Below, piece by piece: positions 27,013-35,158 of a DNA stretch of 64,000 nucleotides. Position 1 is the stretch's first letter; each line of letters opens with the position of its first letter. The notes beneath the pieces were generated by a model. It had not been told where the DNA came from and ran no database searches. It worked only from the letters and a program-made list of their open reading frames with translations. A program made the translations under genes and the position numbers. This DNA comes from Planobacterium oryzisoli (GTDB lineage: Bacteria > Bacteroidota > Bacteroidia > Flavobacteriales > Weeksellaceae), in NCBI RefSeq assembly GCF_015354315.1, contig NZ_JADKYY010000005.1, positions 1 through 64,000 of the forward strand, read 5' to 3'.

Positions 27013-27053
27013 GTTACAAATTGTAACGGCAAAGTTAAAAAAAATTGTTACAA
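27013..27053. promoter_or_regulatory. Operator region of repressor/polymerase cassette
   Basis: GTTACAAATTGTAAC at 27013-27027 is a 7+1+7 perfect palindrome. A further half-site GTTACAA lies at 27047-27053, 34 bases on. The minus-strand box TAACTTTG (27037-27030) would start the repressor transcript within the palindrome. On the plus strand TAATTTTG (27061-27068) lies just before the polymerase ATG at 27074. The layout fits one repressor controlling both directions. Confidence 0.65.
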
Positions 27054-27073
27054 ACCCTAATAATTTTGACCCC

Positions 27074-28219
27074 ATGAAACGAGCAATTGTGCATATAGAT
27101 ATGGATACATTCTTTGTATCGTGTGAGAGACTGAGGCATTCTGAGCTTGTAGGAAAACCTATTATCATCGGAGGAGGTGAGCGCGGAGTGGTAGCCTCTT
27201 GCTCCTACGAAACCCGTTATTATGGGGTGCGTTCTGCAATGCCTATGAAAATGGCCTTAAGATTATGTCCTGAGGCTAAGGTAATTCGGGGAGACATGGA
27301 GTTCTATACCCAAAAATCCCGTGAAGTGACAGAGATAATTAAGGAAAACGTTCCGACTTTTGAGAAAGCGAGCGTAGATGAGTTCTACCTAGACCTCTCG
27401 GGAATGGACCGGTTCTTTGGATGCTATAAATGGAGCCAGCAGCTGGCGCAGTCGGTAGTAAAAAATACAGGGCTTCCCTTAAGCTTTGCGCTCTCCTCCA
27501 GTAAAACTGTTTCTAAAATTGGCACGGGAGAGGCTAAGCCTTTAGGAAAACTCGAGATTCTTCCTGAAGAAACCCAGCCGTTTTTAAATCCCCTTTCCAT
27601 ACGAAAGATCCCGATGGTAGGCCCTTCCACCTACCAACTGCTTTCCCGAATAGGAATCCGTAGAATCCATACCCTTTCGCAGATGCCTCTCGATGTTCTG
27701 GAAAGACTCTTAGGGAAAAATGCTCAAGACCTTTGGAGAAAGGCCAATGGCATCGACCTCTCTCCGGTAGTACCTTATTCGGAGAGAAAATCCATTTCCT
27801 CGGAACATACCTTCTCGGAAGATACTATGGACACTTTCCAGATGCAGAGTCTTTTAAACCATATGGTGGAGCAGCTTTGCTTCCAGCTCCGGAGAGAACA
27901 GTGGCTCACCTCGGTAGTGAGCGTCAAGATTCGGTATTCCAATTTCGATACGGAATCCCGGCAGATGAAAATTCCCTACTCGGCCGTAGACCATACCTTA
28001 AGCCACATCGTAAAGGAACTTTTCAAAAAAGTCTACACCCGTAGGATGCGTCTGCGCCTTGTAGGTGTACGGTTCTCGGGTCTTGTGCACGGCAGCCATC
28101 AGATGAACCTCTTTGAGGATACCGAGGAGATGATCCATCTCTACCAGGCGATGGACCGCATGAAACTTCGCTACGGAAAAAATGCAGTAGGAAGAGCCTC
28201 CGGATTTCATTTCAGTTAA
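27074..28219 (+). CDS. dinB: Y-family DNA polymerase (Pol IV/UmuC-like)
   Basis: This is a 381-residue translesion polymerase. It begins MKRAIVHIDMDTFFVSCERL with the first catalytic aspartates, and SVDEFYLDLSG has the second acidic pair. The HhH region IRKIPMVGPSTYQLLSRIGI follows, then the little-finger domain. Near the C-terminus QMNLFED is a beta-clamp binding motif. The frame is open upstream to 27005, but that part overlaps the operator, so the ATG at 27074 is preferred. A DnaE-type polymerase gene follows after 7 bases. Together with the divergent LexA-like repressor this is a damage-inducible mutagenesis cassette by family knowledge. Confidence 0.92.
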   Translation: MKRAIVHIDMDTFFVSCERLRHSELVGKPIIIGGGERGVVASCSYETRYYGVRSAMPMKMALRLCPEAKVIRGDMEFYTQKSREVTEIIKENVPTFEKASVDEFYLDLSGMDRFFGCYKWSQQLAQSVVKNTGLPLSFALSSSKTVSKIGTGEAKPLGKLEILPEETQPFLNPLSIRKIPMVGPSTYQLLSRIGIRRIHTLSQMPLDVLERLLGKNAQDLWRKANGIDLSPVVPYSERKSISSEHTFSEDTMDTFQMQSLLNHMVEQLCFQLRREQWLTSVVSVKIRYSNFDTESRQMKIPYSAVDHTLSHIVKELFKKVYTRRMRLRLVGVRFSGLVHGSHQMNLFEDTEEMIHLYQAMDRMKLRYGKNAVGRASGFHFS

Positions 28220-28226
28220 CTTGCTT

Positions 28227-31200
28227 ATGTTTTTAAATGTACATTCTTACCATAGCCTGCGCTATGGTACGCTTTCCCTGCAGGAGATTGTATCTGAGGC
28301 CTATGCCTTAGGTATTAACACTTTGGCCCTAACCGATATAAACACCATTACCGGAATCTATGAATTCTACAAGCTATGCAAGACCCACCAGATAAAACCC
28401 ATCGTGGGAATGGATATTCGTAAAGAAAGCACCCAGCTCTATATTGCCCTAGCAAAAAACCCCAGTGGACTTTGGCAGATCAATAGTCTTTTAACTTCCT
28501 ACAACTGTGAGAAAGAAGACCTCCCCTTAGCCCACCCCCCTTTAAAAGATGTATTTATACTGTATCCTTTAAGCAATGTGCCAGAGGAGCTTTCAGAGAA
28601 CGAATACATTGGTCTTCGCCCTGAGGAAATCCCCCTACTCTTTCAAAAGCAGTGGAAAAATAGGATTTCCAAGATGGTAGTCTTAAGTCCCGTAACCTTT
28701 CGAACTTCTAAGGAATACAACCTTCACCGCATTCTAAGGGCTATAGATAAAAATACACTTCTCTCTAAATTAAAGCCCGAGGAGCTATGCAGCAAAAACG
28801 AAGTATTTACCTCTACCCTCTCTCTTTTAGAGCAGTACCGCAACTATCCTCAGATTATAGAAAACACCGAAAAAATCATCTCAGAGAGCCATTTCACTTT
28901 TGACTTCTCAACTCCTAAAAACAAAAAAACCTTTACGGGCTGCAAGGAAAAAGACGCTGAGCTTCTCCGTTCCCTCGCCTATAAGGGTCTCTCTCGGCGT
29001 TATCCGGATAATCATCCAGAAGCTTTGGAGCGCTTGGAACGTGAACTTAAAGTGATTGACCAGCTCGAATTCAGCGCTTATTTTCTTATCACTTGGGATA
29101 TCGTACGCTATAGTCTTTCTCAGAACCTCATGCATGTAGGAAGAGGAAGTGGTGCTAACAGTATAGTAAGCTACTGTTTAGGTATTACGGACATTTGCCC
29201 CCTGGAACTGGATCTTTATTTTGAGCGATTCCTAAACCTAAGCCGTAAAAATCCTCCGGATTTTGATATCGACTGGAGCTGGCAGGACCGCGACAAGATC
29301 TTATCGTATATATTTGAAAAGTACGGTAGAGACCACGTAGCCTTCTGCGGCACCAATGTAGAGTTTAAATACCGCTCCATATTTCGCGAAATAGGTAAAG
29401 CCTTTGGTTTACCGAAGGAAGACCTGGACCACTTGGCTAAGAGCCCTGTGGAAGACCACGAAAAACAGCGTCTTTTTTCTCTTATAGAAAAGTACGGCAA
29501 GATGCTGGAAAAATTTCCCAACCAGCGGAGCATGCATTCCTGTGGAGTGCTCATCTCCGAAGAGCCCCTTACTAAATATACCGCTCTAGAGATGCCTCCC
29601 AAAGGATTTGCTATTGTGCAGTTCGACATGCATGTAGCCGAGGCCTTAGGGTTTGAAAAATTCGACATCCTCTCCCAAAGGGGACTGGGAACTATCGCCG
29701 ATGCCGTACAACTTATAGAAAAAAACCAAGGAGTCACCGTAGATATCCGCGACACTTCCCTTTCCAAGGACGAACCTTCAGCCAATAAATACCTTAGTGA
29801 GGGTAGAACCCTGGGGTGCTTCTATATTGAGAGTCCCGCCATGCGGGGACTCTTACGACGCCTTAAATGTAATGACTACCGAACCCTGGTAGCCGCCTCC
29901 TCCATCATCCGCCCAGGGGTGGCCCAGAGCGGCATGATGCGCGAATACATTTTTAGGCACAACAACCCTGGGAAATTCGAGTATTTTCATCCGGTATTCA
30001 AAGAACATTTAGGAGATACCTACGGTATTATGGTCTACCAAGAGGATGTCATTAAGATTGCCCTGCACTATGGAGGTGTATCAGCCCAAGACGGGGATGT
30101 ACTGAGGCGTGCGATGAGTGGCAAGACCCGCTCAAAAAAGAAACTCCTGGAAGTAAAAGACCACTTTTTTGCCTGCGCAAAAAAACAGGGACATCCCGAG
30201 GCCTTATCTAAAGAGGTATACCGTCAGATAGAGAGTTTTGCCGGATACTCTTTCTGTAAAGCCCATTCCGCGTCCTATGCAGTAGAGAGTTATCAGAGTC
30301 TTTATCTTAAGGTCCACTATCCGATCGAGTTTATGGTAGCAGCCATTAACAATGGAGGAGGCTTCTACCGAACCGAGGTCTATGTCCATGAATGCAGAAA
30401 GTCCGGAGGTATTATCCATGTACCCTGCGTCAATAAAAGCCTAGTGGAAACTACTCTCTACGGCAAAGACGTGTACTTAGGATTGGGACTTATTGAAAAC
30501 CTAGAGCACCGACTGGCCACTTTTATGGTTCAGGAGCGACTCGATAGAGGTGAATATAAAGATCTGGAGGATTTCGTAAAACGAATTCCCATTGGAATCG
30601 AATCCCTTCAGTCCTTAATCTTTTCGGGCGCTTTCTATTTCACCGGGAAAGCAAAGAATGAACTACTTATTGAGGCGCGCATGCTACTGGTTTCAGAAAA
30701 TCCTCTGCGAAAACAAAAAGACCTCTTTCAACTCACTACTACGCCTTACCGGCTTCCCGAACTTAAGCGCAGCCCCTTGGAAGATGCTTTTGATGAAATT
30801 GAGCTTTTAGGTTTTCCGGTGAGCTCCAGTCCCTTTGATTTACTCAAGACCCGTTACCGTGGGGATGTACTCGCTACAGATCTATTAAAACACCATAAAA
30901 AACAGGTTAAGATGCTGGCCTACCTGGTAGCACGAAAACACGTACCCACTAAAAAAGGCACCATGTACTTTGGAACGTGGATAGATTCTGAAGGAGAATA
31001 TTTTGATTCGGCTCACTTTCCTACGGTGCTTAAGGAGTATCCTTTTCAGGGAGGAGGCTGCTATTTACTTTTAGGTACAGTCGAAGTGGATTTTCATTTT
31101 GCCACCTTAACGGTACATAAAATGGCTAAGCTTCCTTTCATTGCAGATCCTAGATACCATGAAGATAGAGAGAAAGCGTTTGAAGTGCATCGGCGTATAA

Positions 31201-31283
31201 ACGAGGACGTTAGTATGACTTGGCGCAAGCCTTATCCACAAGAACATGAGATAGGTCTTCCAAGGCAGAAGATGCGCCCCTGA
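28227..31283 (+). CDS. dnaE2: DnaE-type (error-prone) DNA polymerase III alpha subunit
   Basis: This C-family polymerase of 1018 residues is shorter than replicative DnaE (about 1160) and close to the damage-induced DnaE2/ImuC group. The PHP domain starts at LNVHSYHSLRYGTLSL. GRGSGANSIVSYCLGIT and PDFDIDWSW carry the palm aspartates, with a third in VQFDMHVAEALGFEKFDIL. The OB region is near residue 900, and KQKDLFQL near residue 835 resembles a clamp-binding motif. An in-frame TTG at 28221 precedes the preferred ATG. The gene directly follows the Y-family polymerase and should be co-transcribed, so the two probably act together in lesion bypass. Confidence 0.88.
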   Translation: MFLNVHSYHSLRYGTLSLQEIVSEAYALGINTLALTDINTITGIYEFYKLCKTHQIKPIVGMDIRKESTQLYIALAKNPSGLWQINSLLTSYNCEKEDLPLAHPPLKDVFILYPLSNVPEELSENEYIGLRPEEIPLLFQKQWKNRISKMVVLSPVTFRTSKEYNLHRILRAIDKNTLLSKLKPEELCSKNEVFTSTLSLLEQYRNYPQIIENTEKIISESHFTFDFSTPKNKKTFTGCKEKDAELLRSLAYKGLSRRYPDNHPEALERLERELKVIDQLEFSAYFLITWDIVRYSLSQNLMHVGRGSGANSIVSYCLGITDICPLELDLYFERFLNLSRKNPPDFDIDWSWQDRDKILSYIFEKYGRDHVAFCGTNVEFKYRSIFREIGKAFGLPKEDLDHLAKSPVEDHEKQRLFSLIEKYGKMLEKFPNQRSMHSCGVLISEEPLTKYTALEMPPKGFAIVQFDMHVAEALGFEKFDILSQRGLGTIADAVQLIEKNQGVTVDIRDTSLSKDEPSANKYLSEGRTLGCFYIESPAMRGLLRRLKCNDYRTLVAASSIIRPGVAQSGMMREYIFRHNNPGKFEYFHPVFKEHLGDTYGIMVYQEDVIKIALHYGGVSAQDGDVLRRAMSGKTRSKKKLLEVKDHFFACAKKQGHPEALSKEVYRQIESFAGYSFCKAHSASYAVESYQSLYLKVHYPIEFMVAAINNGGGFYRTEVYVHECRKSGGIIHVPCVNKSLVETTLYGKDVYLGLGLIENLEHRLATFMVQERLDRGEYKDLEDFVKRIPIGIESLQSLIFSGAFYFTGKAKNELLIEARMLLVSENPLRKQKDLFQLTTTPYRLPELKRSPLEDAFDEIELLGFPVSSSPFDLLKTRYRGDVLATDLLKHHKKQVKMLAYLVARKHVPTKKGTMYFGTWIDSEGEYFDSAHFPTVLKEYPFQGGGCYLLLGTVEVDFHFATLTVHKMAKLPFIADPRYHEDREKAFEVHRRINEDVSMTWRKPYPQEHEIGLPRQKMRP

Positions 31284-31372
31284 AAAGAGTCCTCTAAAAA
31301 AAGACCTTCCGATTCCTAAGAATTCTTAGGGCCATATACTTGCGAAAAAAACATCAAAAAGACAATTACTCC

Positions 31373-32674
31373 CTATCCAAGCTCCCCATAAAGATCAAAT
31401 TCTTCTGCCGAAGTGATACGAACCTCTGCAAAATCCCCTACCGAGATGTACGTATTCTCCGCAGAAACAAGAACCGTGTTATCCACATCAGGAGAGTCAA
31501 ACTCTGTGCGTCCCACAAAATAGGCTCCCTCCTTGCGATCAAAAAGACACTTGAAAGTCTTTCCAATCTTCTCCTGGTTCTTCTCCCAAGAGATCTGAGA
31601 TTGCAGTTCCATAATTTCCTCTACGCGCTTTTCCTTTTCTTCTTGTGGCACATCATCTTCCAAAGCAAATGCGGAAGTATTCTCCTCATGCGAATAAGTA
31701 AAACAACCCAAACGATCAAAACGCTGCGTACGTACCCACTCCTTCATTTCCTCAAACCGTTCTCTGGTCTCTCCAGGATAGCCGACAATAAGGGTAGTAC
31801 GGATCGCCATATCCGGAACCTTTTCGCGGAAACGTTCCAATAGAGCATTAGTCTTCTCGTGCGTGGTTCCCCGCTTCATGGACTTAAGAATCTCCGAGTT
31901 TATATGCTGAAGTGGAATGTCAATGTAGTTACATACCTTAGGCTCTGTCTTAATCACCTCCAAAACATCTTCTGGAAATCCACTTGGGAACGCATAATGC
32001 AGACGGATCCAGGAAATCCCCTCCACTTTCACCAGTTCTTTCAGAAGATCTGCAAGTGCGCGTCTTTTATAAATATCCAGTCCGTAGTAGGTAAGATCCT
32101 GCGCAATCAGGATAAGTTCCTTGGTACCTTTCGCAGCCAGCTTGGCAGCCTCTGCCACCAAATCCTCAATAGATTTCGAGGTATGGCCTCCCCGCATCAA
32201 GGGAATAGCGCAAAACGAACAGGGCCTGTCGCAACCCTCCGAAATCTTCAAATACGCATAGTGCCTTGGGGTGGTAGTAAGGCGCTCTCCCACCAGTTCG
32301 TGGCGGTAGTCGGCACCTAGGTGCTTAAGAAGGATGGGAAGGTCCCTTGTTCCAAAGTAGTGGTCCACGTCGGGGATTTCCCGAATAAGGTCTGGCTTGT
32401 AGCGCTCCGAGAGACAGCCGGTTACAAACACCTGCTCCACTTCTCCGCGCTTCTTGGCCTCCACAAAATCCAAAATAGTATTGATACTCTCCTCCTTGGC
32501 GTTATCAATAAAGCCGCACGTATTTATAACTACCACATCGCCCCGCTCTTCATGAACTACCTCTTTGCCACTGGCCTGAAGCTGTCCCATTAGGACTTCG
32601 GAGTCTACCACATTCTTGGAGCATCCTAATGTTACAATATTGATTTTCTTTTTTCCGGTGGATTTCGTACGCAT
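31373..32674 (-). CDS. rimO: Ribosomal protein uS12 methylthiotransferase RimO
   Basis: This is a radical-SAM enzyme of 433 residues that methylthiolates an aspartate of ribosomal protein S12. The N-terminal MTTase domain has three cysteines (VTLGCSKN, INTCGF, VTGCLSER). The radical SAM cluster is GCDRPCSFCAIP, and a TRAM domain closes the protein (KIGKTFKCLFDR). The length fits RimO. The TLGCSKN motif favours RimO over MiaB. A -7-like box TAAATTTG lies at 32750-32743 about 70 bases upstream. It converges with the dnaE2 gene. Confidence 0.95.
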   Translation of the reverse strand: MRTKSTGKKKINIVTLGCSKNVVDSEVLMGQLQASGKEVVHEERGDVVVINTCGFIDNAKEESINTILDFVEAKKRGEVEQVFVTGCLSERYKPDLIREIPDVDHYFGTRDLPILLKHLGADYRHELVGERLTTTPRHYAYLKISEGCDRPCSFCAIPLMRGGHTSKSIEDLVAEAAKLAAKGTKELILIAQDLTYYGLDIYKRRALADLLKELVKVEGISWIRLHYAFPSGFPEDVLEVIKTEPKVCNYIDIPLQHINSEILKSMKRGTTHEKTNALLERFREKVPDMAIRTTLIVGYPGETRERFEEMKEWVRTQRFDRLGCFTYSHEENTSAFALEDDVPQEEKEKRVEEIMELQSQISWEKNQEKIGKTFKCLFDRKEGAYFVGRTEFDSPDVDNTVLVSAENTYISVGDFAEVRITSAEEFDLYGELG

Positions 32675-32742
32675 GGATCGGTATTATATTTACTGTGGAC
32701 CGTTAAAGAGTATGCTCCCTTAAGCCCCTAATTTTCAGGGTG

Positions 32743-32750
32743 CAAATTTA
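32743..32750 (-). promoter_or_regulatory. Possible -7 box for rimO
   Basis: The minus strand reads TAAATTTG, a match to TAnnTTTG, about 70 bases before the rimO ATG. No TTG was found at the right distance, so support is partial. The same box in the context TAAATTTGCA stands before rpsP, and TAAATTTG also stands before glyA and pyrC. Confidence 0.4.
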
Positions 32751-32815
32751 GCCAAAAAAAACCAGAATTGCTCTCGCCTTAAAAACCGAAGTAAATATAC
32801 CTTAAGCAGCAGATT

Positions 32816-33292
32816 TTAAGAATCCTCTTCTATCTCAGATAATACCTCCGTAATAAGTTCGTACTCGTACCCCCGAGATAGCAGATACCTAGTAGTCTTA
32901 ATTCTTTTCTGGTAGCCTTGAAGACCGCTTAAGTTTCCTATGTAAAAGGTGGCCAGTTTGGTAAGGGTATTTCTATAATCATCTGGATAAATTTCCTGCA
33001 TTGCAGTGCTGATAAGTTTATCACCCACCCCTTTTTGCTTAAGGCCCATTTTAATCTTGCCTTTTCCCCAGGACTTCATATAAAACTTACCCCGAGCGTA
33101 GCTTCTGGCAAACCGCTCTTCGCTTAAGAAATTCTCCCGAAGCAGGTATTCGAGGATCTCTTCCTTAACCTCTTCAATGAGTAAAAACTCACGCATCTTC
33201 TCTTCCACCTCTTTATGCGAGCGGTCCTGATAGACGCAGTAATTTACCATCTTTTGTTTTATCTCCTCAAAGGTGTAGCTCTTTTTCTCCAT
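32816..33292 (-). CDS. recX: Regulatory protein RecX
   Basis: This is a 158-residue all-helical protein made of three-helix repeats. KMVNYCVYQDRSHKEVEEKMRE is the first, with YLLRENFLSEERFARSYARGKF and WGKGKIKMGLKQKGV following; the last two are the RecX hallmark. RecX limits RecA filament growth. No recA gene is in the window. The gene lies between rimO and glyA on the same strand and ends 141 bases before the rimO start, so co-transcription is uncertain. A terminator (33303-33335) separates it from glyA upstream. Confidence 0.92.
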   Translation of the reverse strand: MEKKSYTFEEIKQKMVNYCVYQDRSHKEVEEKMREFLLIEEVKEEILEYLLRENFLSEERFARSYARGKFYMKSWGKGKIKMGLKQKGVGDKLISTAMQEIYPDDYRNTLTKLATFYIGNLSGLQGYQKRIKTTRYLLSRGYEYELITEVLSEIEEDS

Positions 33293-33299
33293 GGAATTT

Positions 33300-33335
33300 T
33301 TAAGAAAAAACGCGCGCTTGTAAAAGGCGCGCGCT
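33300..33335 (-). terminator. Terminator downstream of glyA
   Basis: On the minus strand GCGCGCG and CGCGCGC form a 7-base-pair GC-only stem around a short loop, followed by TTTTTTCTTA. This is a classic intrinsic terminator just after glyA, and it overlaps the approach to recX. Confidence 0.85.
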
Positions 33336-33358
33336 TAAGAATTTTAGAAAGTTACTAC

Positions 33359-34630
33359 CTAAAATGAAAAAAGCGGAAGACCGTCCATCATTTGATTCAC
33401 TTTAGCTTTAACATCTGAAAGAACCTTTTCGTTTTCAATATTATCTACTACGGTAGAGATAAGATCTGCAATACCGTCCATATCCCCTACGTTCATACCG
33501 CGCGTGGTGATAGCCGCAGTTCCCAATCGGATACCGGAGGTAGTGAATGCGGATTTATCGTCGTACGGCACCATATTCTTATTACAGGTAATATCGGCTT
33601 TCACCAGCGCCTGCTCGGTTTGCTTCCCGTTTACATTCTTATTACGAAGGTCCACCAGCATCAAATGGTTGTCGGTTCCTCCACTTACAATGTCAAAACC
33701 TCTATCCACCAGTCCCTTGGCAAGAGCACGGGCATTGTCGATTACGCTCTGCGTATAAACAGTGAATTTATCGTCCAGAGCCTCTCCAAAAGCCACCGCT
33801 TTGGCAGCAATCACATGCTCTAAAGGACCTCCCTGAACCCCCGGGAAAACGGCGCTGTCTAAAACGGCGCTCATCATCTTAAGCTCTCCTTTCGGAGTTT
33901 TATGTCCGTAGATGTTTTCAAAATCCTTACCCATCATAATAAGGCCACCGCGCGGACCGCGAAGCGTCTTATGCGTAGTGGTGGTTACCACATGACAGTG
34001 CGCAAAAGGAGAAGAAAGATGGCCCTTTGCAATAAGTCCTGCCGGATGGGCGATATCGGCCCATAGGGTAGCTCCTACTTCGTCGGCTATTTCTCGGAAA
34101 CGTCTGAAGTCGATATCTCTAGAATATGCGCTGTAGCCTGCGATGATCATCTTAGGCTGTACTTCGAGCGCCTTTTTTCGTACATCCTCGTAGTCGATAA
34201 GGCCCGATTCCCTTTCCACACCGTAGAAATTGGCCTGGTACTGGATTCCGGAGAAGTTTACAAAAGAGCCGTGCGTAAGGTGGCCGCCCATAGAAAGATC
34301 CAGTCCTAGAATCTTATCTCCTGGCTTAAGGATTGCAAGGTAAATCGCTGCATTGGCCTGGGAACCGGAATGCGGCTGCACGTTGGCGTAGTCTACTCCA
34401 AAAAGCGCTTTAGCTCTTTCAATAGCCAGCGTTTCGATTTCATCCACTACTTCGCACCCTCCGTAGTAGCGTCTCCCTGGGTACCCCTCGGCGTATTTAT
34501 TGGTAAGCACACTGCCCATGGCACGCATTACCTCATCGGATACAAAGTTCTCGGAGGCTATCAACTCAATACCGTGGGTCTGACGCTGACGCTCCTTTTC
34601 AATCAAATCAAAAATTACGCTGCTACTCAT
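33359..34630 (-). CDS. glyA: Serine hydroxymethyltransferase
   Basis: This is a PLP enzyme of 423 residues that interconverts serine and glycine with tetrahydrofolate and supplies one-carbon units. The N-terminal [20 protein letters not shown] and [15 protein letters not shown] are family signatures. The cofactor lysine is in [15 protein letters not shown], with [11 protein letters not shown] before it. The length and all motifs are standard. The gene stands alone, with a terminator directly after it and a possible TAAATTTG box at 34704-34697. Confidence 0.97.
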   Translation of the reverse strand: MSSSVIFDLIEKERQRQTHGIELIASENFVSDEVMRAMGSVLTNKYAEGYPGRRYYGGCEVVDEIETLAIERAKALFGVDYANVQPHSGSQANAAIYLAILKPGDKILGLDLSMGGHLTHGSFVNFSGIQYQANFYGVERESGLIDYEDVRKKALEVQPKMIIAGYSAYSRDIDFRRFREIADEVGATLWADIAHPAGLIAKGHLSSPFAHCHVVTTTTHKTLRGPRGGLIMMGKDFENIYGHKTPKGELKMMSAVLDSAVFPGVQGGPLEHVIAAKAVAFGEALDDKFTVYTQSVIDNARALAKGLVDRGFDIVSGGTDNHLMLVDLRNKNVNGKQTEQALVKADITCNKNMVPYDDKSAFTTSGIRLGTAAITTRGMNVGDMDGIADLISTVVDNIENEKVLSDVKAKVNQMMDGLPLFSF

Positions 34631-34696
34631 TTCTTTATATTATTGCTATAGGTTAAGAGGTTAGGGCTTTCCAATGTATCGGAAAGCGAAAGTTTT

Positions 34697-34704
34697 CAAA
34701 TTTA
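34697..34704 (-). promoter_or_regulatory. Possible -7 box for glyA
   Basis: The minus strand reads TAAATTTG about 65 bases before the glyA start codon. It matches the Bacteroidota -7 consensus, but no TTG is seen at the -33 position. Confidence 0.4.
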
Positions 34705-34755
34705 CGGAAATTTAAACTTATTTTAGATACATTTACAGTCTTAAACTACTGAATT

Positions 34756-35052
34756 ATGGGCGATAAGAAAAAATATAAGAAAGAGCTGATTGCAGCACTG
34801 GAAAAACTCAACCGACACGAGCACGAGATCCTAGAGACCATGACCAGTATGATGTTTCTAAAGGAGATGAAGGAAAACAACATCACCTTTGAAAAAGGCG
34901 ATACCTTCTCCTTTGACGACCACATATTTGACTACAGTCCGGACAAGAACATCGTGCGCCTTGCCAAGCTCCGCCGCAAGATGCTAAAGACCATGCTCAA
35001 GCTTTCCAATTCCAATAAATTAAAAGACAAGGATCTGGAATTCTTAGCGTAA
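34756..35052 (+). CDS. Small charged hypothetical protein
   Basis: This 98-residue protein is rich in lysine and glutamate, probably all helical, with no signal peptide. It runs from KKYKKELIAALEKLNRHEHE, through a short non-helical middle (KGDTFSFDDHIFDYSPDKN), to a lysine-rich end. I do not recognise a family. The clear ATG, a strong bidirectional terminator directly after it, and its place between two well-expressed genes support it as real. It diverges from glyA. No function is proposed. Confidence 0.65.
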   Translation: MGDKKKYKKELIAALEKLNRHEHEILETMTSMMFLKEMKENNITFEKGDTFSFDDHIFDYSPDKNIVRLAKLRRKMLKTMLKLSNSNKLKDKDLEFLA

Positions 35053-35069
35053 GAACTTCTGCGATAAGT

Positions 35070-35116
35070 AAAAAGCACGAAGCGTTTTCCCTCAGGTAAA
35101 CGCTTCGTGCTTTTTT
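35070..35116. terminator. Bidirectional terminator
   Basis: GCACGAAGCGTTT and AAACGCTTCGTGC form a 13-base-pair perfect stem with a 10-base loop. TTTTTT follows on the plus strand, and AAAAA precedes it, giving TTTTT on the minus strand. It can end both the small hypothetical gene and the convergent nrdA gene. Confidence 0.9.
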
Positions 35117-35158
35117 AATGTGTTAGTATAAGAACTACAGAGGTACTGAAGTAGCGAT

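Noticed and set aside
29216-29785. 189-residue frame antisense to the DnaE-type gene
   Set aside because: It lies wholly inside a well-supported polymerase gene on the other strand, has serine-rich composition typical of antisense frames and shows no domain.
31315-31330. Palindrome CCTAAGAATTCTTAGG between convergent genes as a terminator
   Set aside because: It has no loop and no T-run on either side, so it does not have terminator form.
31340-32593. Three plus-strand frames over rimO
   Set aside because: All are antisense to a clear RimO with complete motifs.
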